Shown one piece after another: positions 1-5,927 of a stretch of 6,910 nt of DNA. Source of the DNA: ZC4RG20 sp035760685 (GTDB lineage: Bacteria; Pseudomonadota; Gammaproteobacteria; Steroidobacterales; Rariloculaceae). The position numbers were made by a program, and so were the translations under genes. The stretch is taken from positions 1 through 6,910 of the forward strand of contig DASTSM010000228.1 of assembly GCA_035760685.1 (NCBI GenBank), in the 5' to 3' direction. Positions within the stretch are counted from its first letter, which is position 1; each line of letters opens with the position of its first letter. The notes under the pieces were generated by a model. It searched no databases, had not been told where the DNA came from, and was given only the letters and a program-made list of their open reading frames with translations.

Positions 1-792
1 AGGCTCGCCGAGGACGACGTCGTCGCGACCGAGGAGCCGCTCGAGATTCGGCTCGGCTACACGGACGCGGGCGGCAAGCGCGCGGAGCGCAGCATCTCGG
101 TCACGATGCGGACGCCCGGCAAGGATCAGGAGCTCGCCGTCGGCTTCCTTTATACCGAGGGCATCGTGCGCGGCCGGAACGACATCGCCTCGGTCGGCCC
201 GTGCGGGCCGCCGGCGCCGAACGGGCTCGTCAACGTCGTTCGAGTCGAGCTTGCGGCCGACGTCGCGGCCGACGTGGAGCGGCTCGAGCGCCACTTCTAC
301 ACCTCCTCGAGCTGCGGCGTGTGCGGCAAGTCCTCGATCGAGGCCGTGGCCGTGCAGAGCCGCTACGATTTGCGCGCCATAGGACCGAAGGTCGAGGCCT
401 CCGTGCTCGGCGGGTTGCCGGAAGCGCTGAAGGCGCAGCAGGCCGTGTTCGAGCAGACAGGGGGTCTGCACGCCTCGGGCTTGTTCGACGCCGAGGGCCG
501 CATCCTGCTCGTGCGCGAGGACGTCGGCCGTCACAACGCGCTCGACAAGCTCATCGGCAACCGGCTCATGGCCGATGCGCTGCCGCTCGAGCATTTCGGC
601 ATCGTGGTCAGCGGACGCGCGAGCTTCGAGCTCGTCCAGAAGGCCATGATGGCGGGCTGCGCGTTTCTCGCCGCGGTCGGCGCGCCGTCGTCGCTCGCGG
701 TGGAGCTCGCCGCCGAGTTCGGCATGACGCTCGTCGGCTTCCTGAAGCGCGATCGTTTCAATATCTACTCCGGAGCCGAGCGCGTTCTTTAA
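1..792 (+). CDS. fdhD: FdhD, formate dehydrogenase sulfurtransferase (5' end cut off by the window)
   Basis: FdhD takes sulfur from a cysteine desulfurase (IscS in E. coli) and passes it to the bis-MGD molybdenum cofactor of formate dehydrogenase, which is inactive without this sulfur. The frame is open from base 1 and gives 263 visible residues. It begins inside the family's N-terminal block (ATEEPLEIRL, then SVTMRTPGKDQELAVGFLYTEGI), so the ATG at 106 is an internal methionine and not the start. The sulfur-relay CxxC lies in SSSCGVCGK, as Cys105 and Cys108 of the visible frame (bases 313-324). The other family blocks follow: GGLHASGLF, VREDVGRHNALDKLIG, VSGRASFELVQKAMMAGC, and the C-terminal GFLKRDRFNIYSG. 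Compared with E. coli FdhD, where the CxxC is near residue 121, roughly 15 N-terminal residues are missing. The gene is intact as far as seen. Its usual partner, a formate dehydrogenase gene, is not in the window and could lie to the left. Confidence 0.96.
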   Translation, partial: RLAEDDVVATEEPLEIRLGYTDAGGKRAERSISVTMRTPGKDQELAVGFLYTEGIVRGRNDIASVGPCGPPAPNGLVNVVRVELAADVAADVERLERHFYTSSSCGVCGKSSIEAVAVQSRYDLRAIGPKVEASVLGGLPEALKAQQAVFEQTGGLHASGLFDAEGRILLVREDVGRHNALDKLIGNRLMADALPLEHFGIVVSGRASFELVQKAMMAGCAFLAAVGAPSSLAVELAAEFGMTLVGFLKRDRFNIYSGAERVL

Positions 793-809
793 CGCGATCC
801 GCAACCCGC

Positions 810-2078
810 ATGCCGTTCGAATTCTCCCGCTTCGGTGAGCGTTTCACGCGCCCGACAGGCGCGTTCGAGCTCATGGACGATCTCGGCCGTGCGCTGGCCG
901 AGGATCGCTCGGCCGTCATGCTCGGCGGCGGCAATCCCGGCCGAGTGCCCGCGGTCGAAGCGCTCCTGCGCCGGCGTTTGCACGAGATCGCCGCCGACGA
1001 CTCCGCGCTCGAGCGCATGCTCGAGAGGTACGCCCATCCGGCCGGCGATCTCGCGTTCAGGAGCTCGCTGGCGGCCTTGCTGCGCCGCGAGTACGGCTGG
1101 CGAGTGACGGCGGACAACGTTGCGCTGACCGGAGGCAGCCAATCCGCGTTCTTTCTGCTTTTCAATCTTTTCGGGGGCGAGGGCGGCGGAGGCGAGCGCC
1201 GGCGCATCCTCTTGCCGGTAACTCCGGAGTACGTCGGCTACGCGGACGTCGGTCTCGAGGACGGACTCTTTGTCTCCGCGCAACCCGCGATCGAGGAGCT
1301 CCCCGGGCAGCTGTTCAAATACCACCCGGATTTCGACCGCCTCGAGCTCGCCGCGGACGCCGCCGCGGTCTGCGTTTCGCGTCCGACGAATCCCACGGGA
1401 AACGTGCTGACGGACGCCGAGGTCGCGCGTCTCGACGGGCTCGCGCGCGCGAACGGCGTCCCGCTCATCGTCGACGCCGCGTACGGCGCGCCGTTTCCCG
1501 ACATCGTGTTCACGGATGCGACCCCGCATTGGAACGAGAACGTGATCCTCTGCCTCAGCTTGTCGAAGCTCGGGTTGCCGGCCGCTCGAACGGGGATCGT
1601 CGTCGCGCAGGAAAGCGTCGTCGAGGCGCTCACCCGAATGACGGCAGTCCTGAGCCTCGCGGTCGGCAGCGTGGGTCCCGCGATCGTGCAGCCGGCGCTC
1701 GACAGCGGCGAGATCGTCGAGCTCAGCCGATCCGCGATCAAGCCGTTCTATCGCACGAAGGCGCTCGCCGCCGTCGACCTGCTGCGCCGCGAGCTGGCCG
1801 GCGTGCCGTTTCGCGTGCACAAACCCGAGGGTGCGTTCTTCCTCTGGCTCTGGTTTCCCGATCTCCCGATCACGAGCGCGGAGCTCTATCGCCGCTTGAA
1901 GGCCGCCGGCGTCTATGTGCTGTCGGGACACTACTTCTTCCCGGGGCTGCAAGAGCCTTGGCGGCATAAGGACGAGTGCCTTCGTGTCTCGTATGCGGGC
2001 GAAGACGATGTCGTTGCGCGGGGCATCGAGCGCCTCGCCCGAGAGGTGCGCGCCGCCTTCGGGGCGGCGAAACCGTGA
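810..2078 (+). CDS. avtA: Valine-pyruvate aminotransferase AvtA
   Basis: This is a cytoplasmic PLP-dependent fold-type I aminotransferase that exchanges amino groups between valine and pyruvate (2-oxoisovalerate and alanine), linking alanine and branched-chain amino acid metabolism. The product is 422 residues, against about 417 in E. coli, and is collinear with that protein from FSRFGERFTR at the N-terminus to FLWLWFPDLPI and HYFFPGLQEPW near the C-terminus. Visible cofactor residues are Asn194 in SRPTNPTGN, Asp222 and Tyr225 in VDAAYGAPFP, the Schiff-base Lys253 in SLSKLGLP, a phosphate-binding Arg260, and the substrate-carboxylate Arg392 in CLRVSY. The ATG at 810 is the only nearby start that fits the family N-terminus. 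No convincing Shine-Dalgarno precedes it. It starts 17 bases after the fdhD stop, so translation may depend on readthrough from fdhD. A specific AvtA call is favoured over a generic class I aminotransferase because the similarity is global. Confidence 0.95.
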   Translation: MPFEFSRFGERFTRPTGAFELMDDLGRALAEDRSAVMLGGGNPGRVPAVEALLRRRLHEIAADDSALERMLERYAHPAGDLAFRSSLAALLRREYGWRVTADNVALTGGSQSAFFLLFNLFGGEGGGGERRRILLPVTPEYVGYADVGLEDGLFVSAQPAIEELPGQLFKYHPDFDRLELAADAAAVCVSRPTNPTGNVLTDAEVARLDGLARANGVPLIVDAAYGAPFPDIVFTDATPHWNENVILCLSLSKLGLPAARTGIVVAQESVVEALTRMTAVLSLAVGSVGPAIVQPALDSGEIVELSRSAIKPFYRTKALAAVDLLRRELAGVPFRVHKPEGAFFLWLWFPDLPITSAELYRRLKAAGVYVLSGHYFFPGLQEPWRHKDECLRVSYAGEDDVVARGIERLAREVRAAFGAAKP

Positions 2079-2085
2079 TCCCGTT

Positions 2086-2121
2086 CCGTCGAACGAGGCC
2101 GTGACCTTCGACACGGTTTTT
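2086..2121 (+). terminator. Candidate intrinsic terminator after avtA
   Basis: GTCGAA (2088-2093) pairs with TTCGAC (2107-2112). The stem can be extended by CC (2086-2087) with GG (2115-2116) across a two-base bulge, and TTTTT follows directly at 2117-2121. An alternative fold pairs CCGTG (2099-2103) with CACGG (2112-2116), again placed directly before the T run. The position, 8 bases after the avtA stop and before the next gene, fits the end of the fdhD-avtA transcript. The stem is imperfect and short for such a GC-rich genome. Confidence 0.4.
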
Positions 2122-2126
2122 CCGTG

Positions 2127-2151
2127 ATGCCTGCCTAAACTGCGCAGGCAT
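2127..2151. repeat. Inverted repeat spanning the metalloprotease start codon
   Basis: ATGCCTGC (2127-2134) and GCAGGCAT (2144-2151) are perfect 8-base inverted arms with a 9-base loop. The right arm includes the first two bases of the ATG at 2150. The loop carries TAAACT (2136-2141), which matches a -10 element at four of six positions. If it works as one, transcription would begin at or just before the ATG and give a nearly leaderless mRNA. This would fit the absence of a usable Shine-Dalgarno here. No good -35 box is visible. The repeat could be an operator, an mRNA hairpin over the start, or chance. Confidence 0.35.
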
Positions 2152-3433
2152 GATTCCGTCTAGGTTTGGGCCCGCCGCCTGGCTCTTGGCGCTCGCGGTC
2201 GTCCCGCCGCTCGGTGCCTCCGCGGCGGAGGGCGTCTACGAGCCCGTGCCGCTCAAGCGGCAGGAGGCCGACGCGCTGATCGCGAGCGCCGACGAGCTGC
2301 ACGAGCAGTTCGTGAAGCGCTCGCTGCTCGTGACCGATCCGACCGTCACCGATCTCGTGCAGCGCGTGGGCCGTTCCCTCGCACCCAAGCCGGGCGACGC
2401 TTATGTCGACTACCGGTTCTTCGTGCTGCGCGATCCGTCGCCGAACGCCTTCGCGCTGCCGAACGGCCGCGTCTACATCCATACCGGAATGCTCGCGCGT
2501 CTCGAAAGCGAGGACGAGCTCGCGGCGGTGCTTGCGCACGAGATCAACCACACGGCGGGGCACCATTCGATCATCGAGTATCGGACTCAAGGCCGCAGGA
2601 TCTGGATCAATCTCGTCGTCGGCGATCTCGCTTCGCTGCTGACGCAGCTGCACTACAGCCGCGAGCTCGAGCAGGAAGCCGACGACAAAGCCCCGGCGCG
2701 CATGCTCGAGGCGGGCTACGATCCGCACGCGATGCCCGTGGTGCTCGAGCGTCTCACGCAGGATTTCGAGGGCTTGAATCCGCGGATTCCGAGCGTCTGG
2801 AGCACGCATCCCGATCCCGAGCAGCGCGTCGCCTCCAGCCGGGCCGTCGTCGCCGCTCTGGCTTCGCACGCAGAAAGCGGCGGCCGCCGCCCGGAAGATT
2901 TCGAGCGCGCGATGCTGCCCCTCAAGAAGCTCACCGTGCGCGACTACATTCAGGACGACTATCCCTACACGGCCATCGCGCTGTCTCAGACGATGCTCGA
3001 GCGCCACCCCAACGATCTCGACGTCGAGATGCTTCTCGGAGACGCCTGGAAGGCGCTCGGCGCGCGCGCGGAGTTCGCGCCCGAGGACTTTACGACGCGC
3101 GACCGGCGGCGCAACGCACTGCGGCGCGTGTTCAAGACGCGCGAGGAGCGCGCGGCCGCGGGGCTTGAGACGCCCGAGGGCCGCGAAGCATACGCGAGAA
3201 ACCTCGCTCAGGCCGAAACCGTCTACCGCGGCATCCTCGAAGCGGATCCCGCCTACGCGCCGGCGCGGCGCGGTCTCGGCGAGGTCTTCGAGGCGCGCGG
3301 CGCGCACCGGGACGCCGCGCGCGCCTACATCGATTACTTGAAGCTCGCCCCCGATGCCGCCGACCGCGTCGTCGTGCTGGACAGGCTGGGCCGGCTTCGG
3401 GACGAGCTCCGCCAAGAGGAAGGTAACCCATGA
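2150..3433 (+). CDS. Exported M48 zinc metalloprotease with TPR-like C-terminus (BepA/YfgC type)
   Basis: This is a 427-residue peptidase that probably acts in the periplasm. Residues 1-25 form a Sec signal peptide with a hydrophobic run (WLLALAVVPPLG) and cleavage near ASA/AEG; there is no lipobox. The M48 domain spans roughly 35-235. It contains the typical strand NAFALPNGRVYIHTGML (99-115), the zinc motif HEINH (130-134) and SRELEQEAD (170-178), in which Glu174 is the expected third ligand. His220 in STHPDPEQR sits 46 residues after Glu174. In BepA a THP histidine at similar spacing acts as an inhibitory zinc switch, so the same role is inferred here. Helical TPR-like repeats follow at about 270-305 and 351-402, separated by a charged arginine-rich stretch (315-345). 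BepA degrades or assists stalled outer-membrane proteins such as LptD; that function is only analogy here. The stop overlaps the start of the next gene (ATGA, 3430-3433), so the two are probably co-translated. The segment between HEINH and Glu174 is shorter than in BepA. Confidence 0.9.
   Translation: MIPSRFGPAAWLLALAVVPPLGASAAEGVYEPVPLKRQEADALIASADELHEQFVKRSLLVTDPTVTDLVQRVGRSLAPKPGDAYVDYRFFVLRDPSPNAFALPNGRVYIHTGMLARLESEDELAAVLAHEINHTAGHHSIIEYRTQGRRIWINLVVGDLASLLTQLHYSRELEQEADDKAPARMLEAGYDPHAMPVVLERLTQDFEGLNPRIPSVWSTHPDPEQRVASSRAVVAALASHAESGGRRPEDFERAMLPLKKLTVRDYIQDDYPYTAIALSQTMLERHPNDLDVEMLLGDAWKALGARAEFAPEDFTTRDRRRNALRRVFKTREERAAAGLETPEGREAYARNLAQAETVYRGILEADPAYAPARRGLGEVFEARGAHRDAARAYIDYLKLAPDAADRVVVLDRLGRLRDELRQEEGNP
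3413..3422 (+). promoter_or_regulatory. Ribosome binding site for the overlapping partner gene
   Basis: A purine-rich AAGAGGAAGG stretch lies inside the last codons of the metalloprotease gene, about 7 bases before the ATG at 3430. It supports that start over the internal ATG at 3454 and supports translation of the pair from one mRNA. Confidence 0.6.
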
Positions 3434-4251
3434 TAGGCCGTGATTCGATCCGAATGCCGTCGTTGCGCGCCGCCGCGCCGTTCCGAAGCGCCTTGCTCTG
3501 CGCCGCGCTGATGGCGGCCGCGCTCGCGGCGCAAAGCGCAAGGGCAGCCCTGCACGCGACGGAGGAATTCGTCTCGGGCAAGACGCGCCCCGTCAAGATT
3601 GCGCTGCTGCCCGTTCACGTCGAGCTGCAGAAGCAGAAGATGATTCGCCGCGAGGCCGAGGTTCACGAGGGCGGGGAGCTCGAGGAGTACCTCGCCAATT
3701 CGGTCGAGCACGAGCTCTCATCGCGCGGCTACGAGGTCAAGCGCATCACGAGCGACATCATCAACGCGGATCCGAAGCTTCAGGAGCTCGTCATCGACGC
3801 GGACCGGCGCTATGGAGAGCTGCTGACGCAGGTCTCCGTGAAGTTGGCGCGCCAGGTCGCGCAGCGTCGCTACAAGGCCGGCGACGAGATGAAGCTGCTC
3901 GCCGCGCGGCTCGGCGTCGACGCGATCGCCTTCACGCGAATGCAGATGATCGCCGCCGGCAAGGGCGTCCAGGTGCTCAACTTCGGCATGGGCGGCACGC
4001 AGACCATGCTGTCGGTGAGCCTCATCGACGGCGCGACCGCCGACATCGAGGCGTACCTCACGCTGCCGATCATGAAGCGCGGACAGGCCTTCGGCGGCTA
4101 CGAGGACATCATGAAGGATCCGGACCACGAGATGGGCCGGCTCGCCGCCGCGGTCTTCGACGAGATGCCGAACGCGGATCCGTCGCTGCGCGCGGCGCGC
4201 CCCGCCGGCGGCGACGTCGTCAAGGACGTCGAATCGCTGCTCGGGCAGTAA
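3430..4251 (+). CDS. Exported protein of unknown function, co-translated with the M48 protease
   Basis: I do not recognise this 273-residue protein. It has a long signal peptide: a charged start (MIGRDSIRMPSLR), a hydrophobic run at 19-34, and a likely cleavage after ARA at 37-39, leaving ALHATEEF at the mature N-terminus. Cys24 lies in the hydrophobic run in ALLCA, which does not fit a lipobox. The mature part starts with a strand KIALLPVHVEL (56-66). A helix with polar residues and SSRGYEVKRI (97-106) follow, then a helical section at 115-160. After that come GVDAIAFTRM (162-171) and the strands TMLSVSLIDGATADIEAYLTLP (192-213). This order (an ALLPV strand, a helix, G-Y/F-E-V, D-A-I-F, and S-L-I-D-G-x-T) resembles the small alpha/beta domains of periplasmic CsgG, LpoB and GNA1162-type proteins. 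That is a topology inference, not a family assignment. The four-base overlap with the protease gene suggests a shared function, for example as an adaptor or substrate. An alternative start is Met9 (3454). Confidence 0.8.
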   Translation: MIGRDSIRMPSLRAAAPFRSALLCAALMAAALAAQSARAALHATEEFVSGKTRPVKIALLPVHVELQKQKMIRREAEVHEGGELEEYLANSVEHELSSRGYEVKRITSDIINADPKLQELVIDADRRYGELLTQVSVKLARQVAQRRYKAGDEMKLLAARLGVDAIAFTRMQMIAAGKGVQVLNFGMGGTQTMLSVSLIDGATADIEAYLTLPIMKRGQAFGGYEDIMKDPDHEMGRLAAAVFDEMPNADPSLRAARPAGGDVVKDVESLLGQ

Positions 4252-4316
4252 GCACACGGGAGAACGAGCTCGGCGAGAGCGGGCGCTGCTTCCGCGCGCC
4301 CCATGCCTCTGAGAAA

Positions 4317-4379
4317 ATGACTCCGGCCATCCGGCGCCCGCACTTCCAGGGCCCGGCGCGCGGCCGGAGGCCCAGTTGA
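4317..4379 (+). CDS. Possible 20-residue leader ORF overlapping the pabB start
   Basis: ATG at 4317 opens a 20-codon frame starting MTPAIRRPHF. Its TGA stop (4377-4379) overlaps the TTG start of pabB (4376-4378) as TTGA. It runs through the whole hairpin that covers the pabB ribosome site, so a ribosome reading it would unfold the hairpin and end exactly at the pabB start. Only a weak GAGAA stretch precedes its ATG. The peptide shows no run of one amino acid that would suggest classical attenuation. It may be chance; its geometry is the reason for listing it. Confidence 0.25.
   Translation: MTPAIRRPHFQGPARGRRPS
4321..4369 (+). promoter_or_regulatory. GC-rich mRNA hairpin covering the pabB Shine-Dalgarno
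   Basis: CTCCGGCC (4321-4328) pairs perfectly with GGCCGGAG (4362-4369). The right arm contains most of the GGAGG ribosome site at 4366-4370. Inside, CCGG (4331-4334) pairs with CCGG (4353-4356) and GCCC (4336-4339) with GGGC (4349-4352), closing a 9-base loop. The total is about 16 base pairs, nearly all G-C. The fold should hide the ribosome site. It matches no riboswitch class I recognise. Confidence 0.45.
4366..4370 (+). promoter_or_regulatory. Shine-Dalgarno GGAGG that fixes the TTG start of pabB
   Basis: GGAGG lies five bases before TTG at 4376. No ATG or GTG in the pabB frame fits the family N-terminus better, so this site decides the start. Confidence 0.7.
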
Positions 4380-5749
4380 GACTCGCCGAACTCGAATACA
4401 GCGCCGACTCGTCGCAGCGTTTTCAGGCTTTGTTGCAGCGCCGGTCGCCCGTCTTCCTCGACAGCGGACGAGGCGGCAGCGAAGCCGGACGGTTCGACAT
4501 TCTCGCGGCCGATCCGTTCGAGACGCTGACGACTCGGGGCGGCGAGACCGAGATTGCGTCGGCGCGCGGCGTCGCCGCATCGAATCGTGATCCGCTCGCG
4601 CTGCTGGCCGAGCGGCTCGGTCCCGCGACGCAGGCGCGGGACGTCCCGTTCTGCGGCGGCGCGCTCGGCTACTTCGCGTACGACCTCGGCAGAAGGTTCG
4701 AGCGGCTGCCTCGCATCGCGGCGGCCGACATCGACTTGCCCGAGATGTGCGTGGGTCTCTACGACTGGGCCGTCGTCGTCGACCACGCGGAGCGGCGCGC
4801 GCTCCTCGTCGGAGCGGGCCGCGACGAGCGGACGTTCGACGAGTGGGACGCGATTCTCGAGCTCGTGCAGCGCCGCGCGCCGCCTCCGGCCGAGCCGTTT
4901 CGCGTGCTGTCCGACGTGACGGCGAGCTTCGACCGGCGGAGCTATGCGGAGGCCTTCGAGCGAGTCGAGGACCACATTCGCCGGGGCGACTGCTACCAGA
5001 TCAATCTCACGCAACGCTTCGAGGCCGCCGCGCGGGGTCATCCGTGGCACGCTTACCTCAAGCTGCGCCGCGTGAACCCGGCGCCGTTCTCGGCTTACCT
5101 CGGGCTGCCCCAAGGCGCGGTTCTCTCGTCGTCGCCCGAGCTATTCCTGCGCGCACGCGCGGGACGCGTCGAGACGAAGCCCATCAAGGGCACGCGACGC
5201 CGTTCGAGCGATGCAGCGGAAGACCGCGCGCTCGCGGATGAGTTGCGCGCGAGCGCGAAGGACCGCGCCGAGAACGTCATGATCGTCGACCTGCTGAGAA
5301 ACGACCTCGGCAAGTGCTGCGTGCCCGGATCCGTCCGCGTCGAGAAGCTGTTCGAGGTCGAGAGCTTCGCGAGCGTGCATCACCTCGTGAGCACGGTCGA
5401 AGGCCGCCTTGCTCCGGATAAGCATCCGCTCGATCTGCTGCGCGGCGCGTTCCCGGGCGGGTCGATCACGGGCGCGCCGAAGCACCGCGCCATGGAGATC
5501 ATCGAGGCCCTCGAGCCGCAGCGGCGAAGCGTCTATTGCGGCAGCCTCGGATACGTGGGGTTCGACGGAGCGATGGAGCTCAACATCGCGATCCGAACGC
5601 TCGTGCAGCACGGGAGCAGGGTCTACGCGTGGGCGGGCGGCGGCGTCGTCGCCGACTCGAACGTCGAGTCCGAGTATCAGGAGAGCCTCGACAAAGCCGC
5701 GGCGCTGCTCGAGGTGCTGAACGACCGGACGACGGAAGCTACGGGCTGA
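4376..5749 (+). CDS. pabB: Aminodeoxychorismate synthase component I (PabB)
   Basis: PabB is the chorismate-binding subunit that, with ammonia from the glutaminase PabA, makes 4-amino-4-deoxychorismate, the precursor of p-aminobenzoate and folate. It is a cytoplasmic protein of 457 residues, close to the E. coli length (about 453) and collinear with it. The N-terminal domain has the blocks FDILAADPFETLTT (40-53) and CGGALGYFAYDLGRRFERLP (93-112). The C-terminal catalytic domain begins around 185. It contains GDCYQINLTQRF (204-215), SSPELF with Glu255, PIKGT with Lys271, KDRAENVMIVDLLRND (295-310), HHLVST (335-340) and AFPGGSITGAPK (358-369). It ends with the metal-binding region ESEYQESLDK (431-440). 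Lysine in PIKGT marks PabB; anthranilate synthase TrpE has alanine in PIAGT. There is no fused PabA or PabC domain, and neither gene is nearby. The start is TTG at 4376, supported by GGAGG five bases upstream. This rare start together with a hairpin over the ribosome site suggests low or controlled translation. Confidence 0.95.
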   Translation: MRLAELEYSADSSQRFQALLQRRSPVFLDSGRGGSEAGRFDILAADPFETLTTRGGETEIASARGVAASNRDPLALLAERLGPATQARDVPFCGGALGYFAYDLGRRFERLPRIAAADIDLPEMCVGLYDWAVVVDHAERRALLVGAGRDERTFDEWDAILELVQRRAPPPAEPFRVLSDVTASFDRRSYAEAFERVEDHIRRGDCYQINLTQRFEAAARGHPWHAYLKLRRVNPAPFSAYLGLPQGAVLSSSPELFLRARAGRVETKPIKGTRRRSSDAAEDRALADELRASAKDRAENVMIVDLLRNDLGKCCVPGSVRVEKLFEVESFASVHHLVSTVEGRLAPDKHPLDLLRGAFPGGSITGAPKHRAMEIIEALEPQRRSVYCGSLGYVGFDGAMELNIAIRTLVQHGSRVYAWAGGGVVADSNVESEYQESLDKAAALLEVLNDRTTEATG

Positions 5750-5798
5750 CTCGCTCGGCAGCGGTGCTCGGGATCGCGGGTCTTGCTCCCAAGTTAAG

Positions 5799-5816
5799 CC
5801 GCTCGACAACGAGCGG
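5799..5816. terminator. Hairpin between convergent genes, possible terminator
   Basis: CCGCTCG (5799-5805) and CGAGCGG (5810-5816) form a perfect 7-pair stem with the loop ACAA, 50 bases after the pabB stop. On the + strand no T run follows. On the - strand the stem is followed by CTTAACTT, a weak T-rich tail, which could help end transcripts coming from the right. The hairpin is clear; its role as a terminator is inferred from position. Confidence 0.35.
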
Positions 5817-5842
5817 AGGCGAGCGCCTGGCAAGTTCCCGCG

Positions 5843-5905
5843 GAAACATTAGATTAATTCCGGTTGAGATTTAGCTGGTAACCTTCTGAAATGTAAGCAT
5901 GATCA
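5843..5905. other. AT-rich patch between convergent genes, with a promoter-like pair
   Basis: In the 178-base gap between pabB and the membrane-protein gene, this stretch is visibly richer in A and T than anything else here (for example ATTAGATTAATT at 5849-5860). It contains TTGAGA (5864-5869) and TGAAAT (5887-5892) with a 17-base spacer on the + strand. These match the sigma-70 -35 and -10 boxes at five and four of six positions. Any transcript would run antisense into the 3' end of the gene at 5928-6398. No supported gene lies downstream on this strand, so it may be chance. Confidence 0.25.
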
Positions 5906-5927
5906 CCCCAGGGCGCCACGGCTCGCA

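Noticed and set aside
201..809. Long + strand extension of avtA through fdhD
   Set aside because: The extension is arginine-rich out-of-frame reading of fdhD. AvtA similarity begins at the ATG at 810.
629..1730. Recurring GAGCTC/CGAGCTCG words as a possible uptake or restriction signal
   Set aside because: They occur in coding sequence mostly as Glu-Leu codons with preferred GAG and CTC and show no spacing or orientation pattern.
789..2114. 441-codon open frame on the - strand opposite avtA
   Set aside because: Its sequence is low in pattern, arginine- and glutamate-rich and typical of a frame read against a GC-rich gene. avtA on the other strand is certain.
2135..3541. 468-codon open frame on the - strand opposite the metalloprotease
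   Set aside because: It shows no recognisable domain, and the opposite strand carries a complete M48 protein with zinc motif and signal peptide.
4287..4318. GAAAAT as a possible -10 box for pabB
   Set aside because: There is no acceptable -35 sequence at 16-18 bases upstream, and a transcript from there would start inside the leader hairpin's left arm.
5831..5860. CAAGTTCCC stretch resembling the -35 half of a flagellar sigma-28 promoter
   Set aside because: No GCCGATAA-like -10 element follows at the required distance, and no flagellar gene is nearby.
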